From Lactobacillus helveticus DSM 20075 = CGMCC 1.1877 (GTDB taxonomy: Bacteria; Bacillota; Bacilli; Lactobacillales; Lactobacillaceae), in assembly GCF_000160855.1 (NCBI RefSeq), contig NZ_GG700754.1, positions 65,825 to 82,350 on the forward strand: 16,526 nucleotides of DNA, in the 5' to 3' direction. The number at the start of each line of letters is the position of its first letter. Position 1 is the stretch's first letter. The position numbers were made by a program, and so were the translations under genes. Positions 1 through 6,936 of the stretch are shown in pieces. Below the pieces are notes generated by a model. The model was not told the origin of the DNA. It made no database searches and saw only the letters and a list, made by a program, of their open reading frames with translations.

Positions 1-48
1 GATATATATATTTAACAGTATTTTTCATTAAAAAGCAAGGCAATTTCC

Positions 49-453
49 TTACTTTTGCAAAGAAGTTTGATTATAAACTCCGATTGCCGAAGAAGATACG
101 ACGAAAGATATCATAATTATTGGCTGGTTAGTGGTTAAGGTTGTTAAAACCATGAAAACAGCCGTCAGTGGTGGCAAAACCAACAAGATATTTCTATAAC
201 CATATTTGTGAACTGTCGCAATCATTAAAGACATCAAGATCGCCGTTGCGGCATTAAAAATATTAAGTCCTGAAATTAAATGTGGTGCCACAATTTTATA
301 GTAAGAAAGTGCCGCGTCATTGGTGATACCAGTAACTGCACCTAAAATACCATAAATCTATAAGTAGATGATGACATTTTTACGATAGCGCGGATTCCAA
401 TTCTTTATCGCTTCCGCTTCTTCTTTCTTTTCTTCGCTTGTTCGTCGAGTCAA
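49..453 (-). pseudogene. MFS transporter remnant (N-terminal part, amber-interrupted)
   Basis: Reading the minus strand from a TTG at 451-453 (AGGA five bases upstream) gives about 134 codons in one frame. They begin TRRTSEEKKEEAEA and cover roughly four hydrophobic segments. A TAG at 358-360 interrupts the first segment (NVIIYL*IYGILGA), and the frame ends at TAA 49-51. Between the second and third segments lies ATVHKYGYRNILL, a weak form of the MFS loop motif A. Intact MFS proteins have about 400 residues and 12 segments, so only the N-terminal third is present. A different frame remains open from about position 60 to the window edge, so the rest of the gene may continue frameshifted outside. 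The reading frame on both sides of the TAG is clearly protein-like, so a decayed gene is the best reading. The substrate is unknown; the cre-like box upstream hints at a carbon source. Confidence 0.72.
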
Positions 454-470
454 AAAAATCCTTCTTTTTA

Positions 471-484
471 TGAAAACGTATACA
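471..484. promoter_or_regulatory. Putative cre (CcpA) operator and promoter of the MFS remnant
   Basis: TGAAAACGTATACA matches 13 of 14 positions of the catabolite-response consensus TGWAANCGNTNWCA. It lies just upstream of the ribosome binding site of the MFS remnant. A plausible minus-strand promoter surrounds it: -35 TTGAGC (506-511), a 17-base spacer and -10 TATATG (483-488). The box would therefore cover the -10 and start site, as expected for CcpA repression. The promoter is inferred and its -10 is weak. Confidence 0.5.
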
Positions 485-547
485 TATATCCATATTCATT
501 TTAGCGCTCAAACTATATTAATTCAGTATATACGTTTTAGATAAGAC

Positions 548-1126
548 TTATTTTGTTATTGGTTTTAAGGCTTTATCGAACAAATTAGTGATTAATTTTA
601 CTAATACCCCATCAAAAAGAAGAGCTGAAATCATACTTGTAATGAACATTGCAACTTGCAAAGTTACGCTATAATGACTCCATCCAAATAAGAAGTATGA
701 AGGAATAAAACCACCTAAATTAGCAAAGAAAGCTCCAGTTAAAACACTCTTCCAAGAAAATCTTTCATAACGTTCGTTTTTAGGGAAAAAGCCAACTTCA
801 TTTGCGGCCCCCTGAACCAAACCTTCAAAAATCGTCAATGCACCCCATTGTCCACCGATTGCCATCTCAACTGTTGCAGCTAACAATTCACCAATCGTAC
901 CTGAGCCTGGCGTAGGAACAAAATACATTGCAAGAGGTGCGGCCATGTACCAAAGACCTGTAAAAATATTATCCACAACTAGTGCATATCCTGTCGGTAA
1001 AAAACTAAGTTTGACTAAGTTATACACATTATTAAAGCCATAGGTGTAGAGAACTCCCATGATAATCCCGATCAGGGTAACTAAAATAATTGATTTAACA
1101 TTCCATTTTGATGAACGTGTAAACAT
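548..1126 (-). CDS. ykoE: YkoE-type ECF transporter S component (thiamine or hydroxymethylpyrimidine uptake)
   Basis: A 192-residue, very hydrophobic protein with about five to six membrane segments and the YkoE-family sequence style (for example FVPTPGSGTIGELLAATVEM and the segment FEGLVQGAANEVGFF). In ECF transporters the S component binds the vitamin in the membrane and needs an EcfA/A'/T energising module. No ykoC or ykoD partner gene lies next to it, so it presumably uses the shared EcfAA'T module encoded elsewhere, as group II S components do. The TPP riboswitch directly upstream supports thiamine or its pyrimidine precursor as substrate. The ATG start is fixed by AGGAG eight bases upstream. 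The gene follows the ABC exporter operon on the same strand with no obvious terminator between them. Confidence 0.88.
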   Translation of the reverse strand: MFTRSSKWNVKSIILVTLIGIIMGVLYTYGFNNVYNLVKLSFLPTGYALVVDNIFTGLWYMAAPLAMYFVPTPGSGTIGELLAATVEMAIGGQWGALTIFEGLVQGAANEVGFFPKNERYERFSWKSVLTGAFFANLGGFIPSYFLFGWSHYSVTLQVAMFITSMISALLFDGVLVKLITNLFDKALKPITK

Positions 1127-1134
1127 AAAAAATA

Positions 1135-1160
1135 CTCCTAACTATCACAGTCAGTAGGAG
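1135..1160 (-). promoter_or_regulatory. Ribosome-binding-site-sequestering hairpin of the TPP leader
   Basis: On the minus strand CTCCTA (1155-1160) can pair with TAGGAG (1135-1140), and two inner pairs extend the stem past a bulged T. The right arm contains the ykoE ribosome binding site AGGAG. This fits an expression platform that blocks translation when TPP is bound. The arm is followed by TATTTTTT, so a transcription-terminator contribution cannot be excluded. Confidence 0.6.
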
Positions 1161-1183
1161 CACAAAAATAATCTATCTCATCG

Positions 1184-1255
1184 CACTTTCCTTAACGCAA
1201 GTATTATCTTGTTCAGGTTCAAAGGGTATGTCTCAGCCTTTCAGCACCCCTAGTG
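1184..1255 (-). promoter_or_regulatory. TPP riboswitch (THI box)
   Basis: The minus strand carries the conserved THI-box blocks in order: CACTAGGGGTG, then GGCTGAGA, then ACCCTTTGAACCTGA, then a small helix CAAG/CTTG around ATAATA, then GGAAAGTG. The closing P1 helix is CACT (1252-1255) with AGTG (1184-1187). The aptamer binds thiamine pyrophosphate and controls the ykoE start 58 bases further on. Confidence 0.93.
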
Positions 1256-1277
1256 ACTTTTTTATTTAACTAATCAC

Positions 1278-1286
1278 AGCATACCA
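1278..1286 (-). promoter_or_regulatory. Putative extended -10 promoter for the TPP leader and ykoE
   Basis: The minus strand reads TGG TATGCT, an extended -10 element, about 23 bases before the riboswitch. It lies right behind the stop codon of the upstream ABC gene. I see no good -35 at 17 bases, so this is tentative. Confidence 0.35.
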
Positions 1287-1288
1287 CA

Positions 1289-3058
1289 TTAATCGAATGC
1301 CATTTGATCAGTATAAAGTTTGTAATAAAAACCTTTTTCTTTTAATAATTCTTCATGGCTGCCAGACTCAATTACATTGCCGTCCTTTAGAACAACAATC
1401 TTATCAGAATTCAAGATAGTCTTTAATCGGTGAGCAATTACGAAACTAGTACGACCAGCAATTACTGCATCCATCGCCTTTTGAATCTTTTCCTCAGTTA
1501 CCGTATCCACATTTGAGGTAGCCTCATCCAAAATCAAGAAATCTGGATTAGTTAAAATAGTTCTGGCTATTGAAATCAATTGTTTTTGTCCCGTCGAGAA
1601 AACAGAACTGGCATCATTCACCTGGGTTTCATAACCATCTGGCAAACTTTCAATAAATTCATGAATATCAGCTTGTTTTGCCGCACTAATTACTTCATCC
1701 ATCGAAGCATTTGGCTTGCCGTAGCGAATATTGTCTGCAATCGTGCCAGTAAATAAAACAGAATCCTGCAACACGATACCAACGTTATTACGCAATGATT
1801 CAAGCTGAATATCGCGCACATCGGTTCCATCAAATGTAATCTTACCGGAATTTACATCATAAAAACGATTAATCAGATTCATAATCGTGGTCTTACCTGA
1901 TCCAGTTGGACCAACTACAGCTACGGACTGACCTTTATTTACTGAAATATTAATTCCATGCAAAATTTCTTTGTTTTCGTCATAACCAAAATGAACGTTC
2001 TCAAGCTTTACAGCCTTTTGTAAGCCATGGATTTTTTTGCCATTTGGCACTGCATCTTCGTCTTTTTGCTCTTCAACCGTTGCTAATCTTCTAGCACCTG
2101 TTAGTGCCAATTGAATCATTGAGTAAATAGAAGTGATTTGAGTTAATGGTTGGAAATAAGTTTGAGAATATTCAACGAAAGTTACAATTAAGCCCAAACC
2201 AATTGCTTGACTAACTTGACCTGAAATAATCATCCAGGCACCCATGGCAATTACAATGGCTAAGTTAAGCAAGTTTAGTCCGTTCATTAATGGGAAAAGA
2301 ATACCTGAATAGAATTGTCCTTTAAACATAGCATTTCGAACTCGGTTGTTGTAGGTCTTGAAATTTTCCACAGATTCTTTTCTTAAGTCATTAGTAATAA
2401 CGATCTTTTCACCATTGATCTGCTCAGTAATATATCCGTTCAAATCTCCGATCTCATCTTGTTGCTTATCAAGATAAATGCGAGCTTTTTTCATAATTAA
2501 GACACTGACAATCAAGATTAATGGTGTAGTAGCAATTGTCGTCCATGCCAATTGCTGGTTAACCATAAACATGATCACAATCGTACCGATGAACATTATT
2601 CCCTGAGAAATAATCTCAAAGATCGCGTTGTTCATTGCGTTAAAAATATTATCCAAGTCGGAAGTAAATAAGGAAAGCAACTTACCATCTTGGTGCGTGT
2701 CAAAGTAGCGCACTAACATGCGTTGAAACTTAGCAAATAAATTTTCACGCATATCGTTAGTTGAATCTGCATTAAACTTGGACATCACCATCCAAGCAAT
2801 AAAAATTGCCACCTGACTTAATACGTAAAACAGCAGCATTGACCATAACGCACTATAAAAGGTGTTTAAGCTAGCCGTACCTTTCTTTAAGTCAGATAAA
2901 TATTTCGTCAAATCAGTTACAGCACAACCTAAAAAAGTAGGAGCAATAACCTGGGCACCACTTGATAGCAAAGATAAGATAATTACAATAGCAATGCCCT
3001 TTTTATATGGCTTTAAATACTTAATAAAATAGCGAATAGCTTTTCTTGTATCACTCAT
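1289..3058 (-). CDS. Heterodimeric ABC multidrug exporter half, LmrD-like (catalytic-site subunit)
   Basis: A 589-residue type IV ABC half-transporter. Six membrane segments lie within about residues 22-320, followed by the nucleotide-binding domain from about 350. Visible motifs are Walker A GPTGSGKTT (383-391), Q-loop Gln431, signature FSTGQ (487-491), Walker B ending in Asp511-Glu512 and H-loop His543. The catalytic Glu and His are present, but the signature has Thr in place of the first Gly of SGGQ. This is the pattern of the LmrD-type subunit, which pairs with the neighbouring LmrC-like subunit to form one active and one degenerate ATP site. Its ATG overlaps the upstream stop in TAATG, preceded by AGGAGG, so the two subunits are translationally coupled. 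Expected role: ATP-driven export of amphiphilic drugs or lipids; the substrate is not evident. Confidence 0.9.
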   Translation of the reverse strand: MSDTRKAIRYFIKYLKPYKKGIAIVIILSLLSSGAQVIAPTFLGCAVTDLTKYLSDLKKGTASLNTFYSALWSMLLFYVLSQVAIFIAWMVMSKFNADSTNDMRENLFAKFQRMLVRYFDTHQDGKLLSLFTSDLDNIFNAMNNAIFEIISQGIMFIGTIVIMFMVNQQLAWTTIATTPLILIVSVLIMKKARIYLDKQQDEIGDLNGYITEQINGEKIVITNDLRKESVENFKTYNNRVRNAMFKGQFYSGILFPLMNGLNLLNLAIVIAMGAWMIISGQVSQAIGLGLIVTFVEYSQTYFQPLTQITSIYSMIQLALTGARRLATVEEQKDEDAVPNGKKIHGLQKAVKLENVHFGYDENKEILHGINISVNKGQSVAVVGPTGSGKTTIMNLINRFYDVNSGKITFDGTDVRDIQLESLRNNVGIVLQDSVLFTGTIADNIRYGKPNASMDEVISAAKQADIHEFIESLPDGYETQVNDASSVFSTGQKQLISIARTILTNPDFLILDEATSNVDTVTEEKIQKAMDAVIAGRTSFVIAHRLKTILNSDKIVVLKDGNVIESGSHEELLKEKGFYYKLYTDQMAFD

Positions 3059-4812
3059 TATTTGCCTCCTCTCTTGCCTTTTTGTGTCTTGAAAATTTCT
3101 TGGTAAACTGGCGAAGTTTTTAATAATTCTTCATGAGTACCTTGTGCAACCAGTTTTCCATCGTCTAAAACTAAAATTATATCTGCATGTACAACTGACA
3201 CGATCTTTTGCGCAATAATAAACGTCGTTGTATCTGGCAATTCATGTTCTAACGCCTGTTGAACTTTCTTTTCAGATTCCGCATCAAGTGCAGAAGTAGA
3301 GTCATCTAAAATTAAAATCGGTGTTTTAGCAACCAAGCCACGTGCAATAGATAGACGCTGCTTTTGACCACCTGAGAAATTGGATGACCGCTCTTCTACT
3401 TCATGATCAAATGAATCGTTATAGCGTTCAATAAATTCAGATGCTTGTGCCATATTAGCTGCTCTCTGCAATTCATGCAGCTTTGCCCTAGAGTTACCCT
3501 GACACAAATTAGAAGCAATGGTGCCTGAAAACAGAATAGCACGTTGCAATACGAACGCCACGGTTTTACGCAAGGCTGTTTCATTAACATCCTTTAAATT
3601 ATGACCACCAATCTTGATTTCACCTTTGTTTGGATCATAAAGACGAGCAATCAGCTGAGCCAAGGTTGATTTACCTGAGCCTGTGGCACCTACGATACCA
3701 ACCATTTGACCTGGTTTGATTTTAAATGAAATATCTTTTAAGGTTTCATCATCGCCATCAGGTAAGGTTTCATCATCGCCATCAGGATAAGTAAATGACA
3801 CGTGATCAAATTCAACAGAGCCACCCAAAACATCAGTTGGAGCATTTTCATTAAATTTAACATCCGGCTCTGTATCAAGTATTTCTTTAATACGACCTAA
3901 GGAAATGTTACCTCTGGCGAATTGCATCATGGTCATTCCGGCGATCATAATAGTCCATAGCAGGGTTAATATATAGTTAAAAAATGGACTAACAACTGCT
4001 ACATCAGTAGGATGAGCCACAATGCCTTGCCCAATCAGATAAACTACCAGCGTAATCACTAAATATGCAATAAGCTGAAAGGCCGGCATAATCGTTGAAA
4101 ACCAATAACCAATCACGATGTTATAGTTATTCAAACGATCTGAAGTCTGATTAAATTCCTTAATTTCTTGTGGACCTTGGTTGAAAGATTTCACTACACG
4201 AACGCCTTGTAAAGTTTCTTGTGCACGACCAGAAATTTTATCCATCGTCTTTTGAAATTTATCAAACAAGCTGTTCATTTGTTTTAAAGCATAGATACCG
4301 AAGCCGATGATCAAGATCACCATTACTACAGTTGCCCACCAAAATCGTGGAATAATCACGATACAAAAAATAAAAGATCCTACAATTAAGATAGTCATTC
4401 TGAGCAATTGCATAAAAAGTTGCATCAACATGTTCATGATCTGATTCATGTCGTTGATCAACCGCGTAGTCAGTGAACCTGCAGAGAATTTTTCAATATT
4501 GCCGAAAGAGAAACTTTGAATCTTGGCATAAGTTTCTTCACGCAAGTCACTAGTTACGCCTTGGGTAACTCTAGCTGCATAATACACATTAAAAATACCT
4601 GAAATAATGGCAACGATTCCCAATACAACTAAAATAACGCCATCACGAACAACGATGTCTTTTTGATCCAACATAATTGCTCGCTGAATATTTTCTAATA
4701 ATTTTGGTTGATATAATGTTGCAAAAGCTGAAACAATAATTGCAACTAAAGCTGCAAAAATATCTTTCTTATAATGTTTAAAATGTGGTACTAAGATTTT
4801 GAATGCTTGCAT
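3058..4812 (-). CDS. Heterodimeric ABC multidrug exporter half, LmrC-like (degenerate-site subunit)
   Basis: A 584-residue ABC half-exporter with six membrane segments in about residues 17-300 and a C-terminal ATPase domain. Motifs are A-loop Tyr342, Walker A GATGSGKST (375-383), Q-loop Gln423, canonical signature FSGGQ (479-483), Walker B ending in Asp503-Asp504 and a switch position Gln535. The catalytic Glu has become Asp and the H-loop His has become Gln, while the signature is intact. This complements the downstream subunit: its signature completes the active site, and its own Walker motifs form the inactive one. Just after the A-loop the octapeptide PDGDDETL occurs twice in a row (343-350 and 351-358), encoded by an exact 24-bp duplication. 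The ATG follows AAGGAG and overlaps the 3' end of the MarR gene by 22 bases. The order regulator, C-like, D-like resembles the lmrR-lmrC-lmrD layout. Confidence 0.9.
   Translation of the reverse strand: MQAFKILVPHFKHYKKDIFAALVAIIVSAFATLYQPKLLENIQRAIMLDQKDIVVRDGVILVVLGIVAIISGIFNVYYAARVTQGVTSDLREETYAKIQSFSFGNIEKFSAGSLTTRLINDMNQIMNMLMQLFMQLLRMTILIVGSFIFCIVIIPRFWWATVVMVILIIGFGIYALKQMNSLFDKFQKTMDKISGRAQETLQGVRVVKSFNQGPQEIKEFNQTSDRLNNYNIVIGYWFSTIMPAFQLIAYLVITLVVYLIGQGIVAHPTDVAVVSPFFNYILTLLWTIMIAGMTMMQFARGNISLGRIKEILDTEPDVKFNENAPTDVLGGSVEFDHVSFTYPDGDDETLPDGDDETLKDISFKIKPGQMVGIVGATGSGKSTLAQLIARLYDPNKGEIKIGGHNLKDVNETALRKTVAFVLQRAILFSGTIASNLCQGNSRAKLHELQRAANMAQASEFIERYNDSFDHEVEERSSNFSGGQKQRLSIARGLVAKTPILILDDSTSALDAESEKKVQQALEHELPDTTTFIIAQKIVSVVHADIILVLDDGKLVAQGTHEELLKTSPVYQEIFKTQKGKRGGK
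3739..3786. repeat. Exact 24-bp tandem duplication within the LmrC-like gene
   Basis: Bases 3739-3762 and 3763-3786 are identical 24-mers. They encode two consecutive copies of PDGDDETL in frame, between the A-loop Tyr and the next beta strand of the ATPase domain. Identity at every base indicates a recent slippage or duplication event, not an old family feature. Confidence 0.95.
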
Positions 4813-5252
4813 TCCTTGCTCCTTTCTTCATTTAAAAAATCCCAGAAAGTATTGCTCCATTCTGTTAATAAATCCGTTAAAAGCTGCATCTTTTCAGAGC
4901 CAAGTTTTTGAGCGGTCTGCTCTTCCAATCTAAATAATGATTGCATCTTTTGCTTAGCATATTTATTTCCAGCAGCAGTTAACTCACAAAAGCGCACTCG
5001 CTTATCATGAGGATCAACGCTCATAGCAAGATAACCTGAATCATGCAATATCTTTATTCCCTTATTAATGGATTGTTTGGGCAGATCAGTTAATCCAATC
5101 AACTGTTTTTGCGTTAACTTTTTACGTAATAATAATTCATACAAAATTACCGATAAATAATCTGATAGTTCATGGTCTTGATCCCACTGTTGATAAGCTC
5201 TATTACCATGGACTATGGCCATATTTAATTTTTCTGATTCACTTATTTTCAT
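4791..5252 (-). CDS. MarR-family transcriptional regulator
   Basis: From the ATG at 5250-5252 the protein has 153 residues, typical for MarR. The winged helix-turn-helix spans about residues 40-95: TQKQLIGLTDLPKQSINKGI as helices, then the wing DPHDKRVRFCELTAAG, close to the family DxRDxR wing motif. Flanking helices (8-40 and 98-145) would form the dimer interface. A GTG four codons upstream is possible, but GTGGGTGA seven bases before the ATG looks like the ribosome binding site, so I chose the ATG. The gene ends with TAG inside the start region of the LmrC-like gene. As first gene of the exporter operon with a long palindrome over its promoter, it is probably an autorepressor relieved by an exported compound; that role is inferred. 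Confidence 0.9.
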   Translation of the reverse strand: MKISESEKLNMAIVHGNRAYQQWDQDHELSDYLSVILYELLLRKKLTQKQLIGLTDLPKQSINKGIKILHDSGYLAMSVDPHDKRVRFCELTAAGNKYAKQKMQSLFRLEEQTAQKLGSEKMQLLTDLLTEWSNTFWDFLNEERSKECKHSKS

Positions 5253-5269
5253 TGTTTCACCCACTTATT

Positions 5270-5312
5270 TAGTCCATATACGTACTAATAATATTAGTAC
5301 ATATATGGACTA
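5270..5312. promoter_or_regulatory. 43-bp near-perfect palindrome, probable MarR operator
   Basis: Two 20-base arms are separated by AAT. They differ at a single position: the left arm is TAGTCCATATACGTACTAAT, and the complement of the right arm has T in place of the C in ACG. The palindrome covers the promoter spacer, -10 and start site of the regulator-exporter operon. Each end holds the half-element TAGTCCATATA, so two regulator dimers or a nested site are possible. Confidence 0.78.
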
Positions 5313-5319
5313 TCGGCAA
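5291..5319 (-). promoter_or_regulatory. Promoter of the marR-ABC-ABC operon
   Basis: On the minus strand TTGCCG (5314-5319) and TAATAT (5291-5296) are separated by exactly 17 bases. The -10 lies at the centre of the 43-bp palindrome. Confidence 0.65.
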
Positions 5320-5353
5320 GAAGATAAGTTTTCATTTTTTTAGAAGAAACTGG

Positions 5354-5359
5354 TATAAT
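5354..5359 (+). promoter_or_regulatory. Extended -10 promoter of the amino-acid-binding lipoprotein gene
   Basis: TATAAT is preceded by TGG, giving an extended -10. The best -35 at 17 bases is only TTCATT (5331-5336). The ribosome binding site AGGGAG follows, seven bases before the ATG. Confidence 0.65.
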
Positions 5360-5393
5360 GAAGAATTAGTATAGAAGGTTAGGGAGTGACACC

Positions 5394-6212
5394 ATGAAAA
5401 AGAGATTTTTTCTTTCAACCTTACTAATTGGAATAGCGCTTTTTACACTATCAGCTTGCTCACAGAATAAAAAGCAAAATGTTTATCAAACAGTAAAATC
5501 TACCAAAACTATTAATTGGGGTGTTAAGGCTGATACCCCACTGTTTGGCTCAATGAACATTAAAACTGGAAAAATCAACGGTTTTGAAATCGATCTTGCT
5601 AAAGCACTAACCAAGGAAATGCTAGGTAAAAATGCCAAGGCTAATTTTGTTACTACAACGGCAAACACCAAAATTCAATTATTAAAAAATAGAAACGTAG
5701 ATGCAGTAATTGCCGCAATGACTATTACACCTGAACGTGAAAAACAAGTTGACTTCAGTAAGCCTTACTTCCCTGCTGGGCAATCAATCATGGTTGCTAA
5801 AAATAACAAAATTAAGAATGTTAAGGACTTAAACAATAAAAAGGTTTTGGTTGTAAAAGGAACGACTGCCGCTGATGCAGTTAAAAAGTTCGCTCCAAAA
5901 GCAGAAATTCTACAATTCGATGATTACGGTCAAGCTTTTACCGCTTTAAAAGCTGGTCAAGGTGATGCTTTTGTAACTGATAACGGTATTTTAGTTGGTA
6001 TTTTACGTGATAGTTCTGGTTACAAATTAGTCGGTGGCAACTTTACCAATCAACCATACGGGATTGCAGTCAATAAGGGCCAAACCGAAATGGACAAGCA
6101 GATCAATTTAGCATTAACTAAACTAGAAAAAGATGGTACTTACAATCGGTTGCTTAAGAAATGGTTCGGTAATATTCCAGGTTTCAACGTTAAAACAGCT
6201 GAGAAATATTAA
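5394..6212 (+). CDS. Polar amino-acid ABC transporter substrate-binding lipoprotein
   Basis: A 272-residue family-3 solute-binding protein. The N-terminus is a lipoprotein signal with a basic start, hydrophobic core and lipobox LSAC (lipid-modified Cys22), so the mature protein is anchored outside the membrane. The binding fold shows GFEIDLAKAL (63-72), TITPEREKQVDFSKPYF (110-126) with Arg115 as the expected carboxylate ligand, and VTDNG with Asp196 as the expected amino-group ligand. This pattern fits glutamine, glutamate, cystine or a related amino acid; I cannot choose between them. No permease or ATPase gene is adjacent, so it must work with a transporter encoded elsewhere. It is divergent from the MarR-exporter operon and ends in a strong bidirectional terminator. 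Confidence 0.9.
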   Translation: MKKRFFLSTLLIGIALFTLSACSQNKKQNVYQTVKSTKTINWGVKADTPLFGSMNIKTGKINGFEIDLAKALTKEMLGKNAKANFVTTTANTKIQLLKNRNVDAVIAAMTITPEREKQVDFSKPYFPAGQSIMVAKNNKIKNVKDLNNKKVLVVKGTTAADAVKKFAPKAEILQFDDYGQAFTALKAGQGDAFVTDNGILVGILRDSSGYKLVGGNFTNQPYGIAVNKGQTEMDKQINLALTKLEKDGTYNRLLKKWFGNIPGFNVKTAEKY

Positions 6213-6216
6213 ATCA

Positions 6217-6256
6217 AAAAAGAGATTAGCTACATAAACATAGCTAATCTCTTTTT
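6217..6256. terminator. Bidirectional intrinsic terminator
   Basis: Arms of 16 bases (6217-6232 and 6241-6256) pair perfectly through GAGATTAGCTA/TAGCTAATCTC with an eight-base loop and A/T runs on both sides. It serves the lipoprotein gene on the plus strand and the amidotransferase gene on the minus strand, whose stop codon overlaps it. Confidence 0.92.
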
Positions 6257-6923
6257 ATTTGGTAATGTAATCTAACAAGACAAACATCACATCTTTATTC
6301 TCTTTGGGCACGCCGTGAGCAATAATTTCTTGCGGAGTTTGATGCAAATCATTATTTTCTAAAGCATATGCGCCATCGTTGATGGCAATCTCGCACACAT
6401 TGTCTTCTTTAGGTTCAAAATGAAATTGCAGACCAATTACATTATTTCCCAGTAAATATCCTTGATTCTTTACTAAATCACTTGAAAACAATAATTTAGC
6501 ATCTTCTGGGATTTCACTCATTTGTTGATGCCAATGAAGTGCAGTTAATTTTTTAGGAATATTTTCAATCGTATGATCCTGTAAATATACTGGCGCCCAA
6601 CCTACTTCTTTAGCTGGTGCATCTAATACTTCATAACCTAATGTCTTAGCACTTTGCTGACTGCCAAAACAAATACCTAAAATCGGTTTGTTAGCTTTCA
6701 GCATTTGCTTAATTAATACTCGTTCGTTCTTAATCCAGTCTAATTTATCATTTGGACTATTAGGACTTCCTAAAATCACTAATAAGTCAGTTTCATCTAT
6801 AGTTGGTAAAATACCAAAATCTGTTGGATAATAAACAAACATTTCATGATTATGCTCATGACACCAATCTTGAATCGAACCTGGTCCCTCATTTGGTGCA
6901 TGCTGCAATACATTAACACGCAT
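6255..6923 (-). CDS. Class I glutamine amidotransferase domain protein
   Basis: A 222-residue stand-alone class I (triad) glutaminase-type domain related to the GuaA amidotransferase domain. The nucleophile elbow is GICFGSQ with Cys85, and the rest of the triad is His168 and Glu170 in LQFHFEP. The loop LVILGSPNSPND (48-59) is the usual Rossmann-like strand and turn. Ser88 replaces the more usual His of GxCxGHQ. No synthetase domain is fused or adjacent, so the ammonia acceptor is unknown; some relatives act on gamma-glutamyl compounds. The gene starts 13 bases after the preceding HTH-like gene, and its AAGGAAG ribosome binding site overlaps that gene's stop, so the two are likely co-transcribed. 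Confidence 0.85.
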   Translation of the reverse strand: MRVNVLQHAPNEGPGSIQDWCHEHNHEMFVYYPTDFGILPTIDETDLLVILGSPNSPNDKLDWIKNERVLIKQMLKANKPILGICFGSQQSAKTLGYEVLDAPAKEVGWAPVYLQDHTIENIPKKLTALHWHQQMSEIPEDAKLLFSSDLVKNQGYLLGNNVIGLQFHFEPKEDNVCEIAINDGAYALENNDLHQTPQEIIAHGVPKENKDVMFVLLDYITK

Positions 6924-6936
6924 TTTTTTACTTCCT

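Noticed and set aside
473..538. AAAACGTATA ... TATACGTTTT inverted repeat as a small transposable element or terminator
   Set aside because: Only ten bases match, the inside does not pair further, and there is no target duplication. The left arm is better explained by the cre box, and neither arm is followed by a strong T-run after a GC-rich stem.
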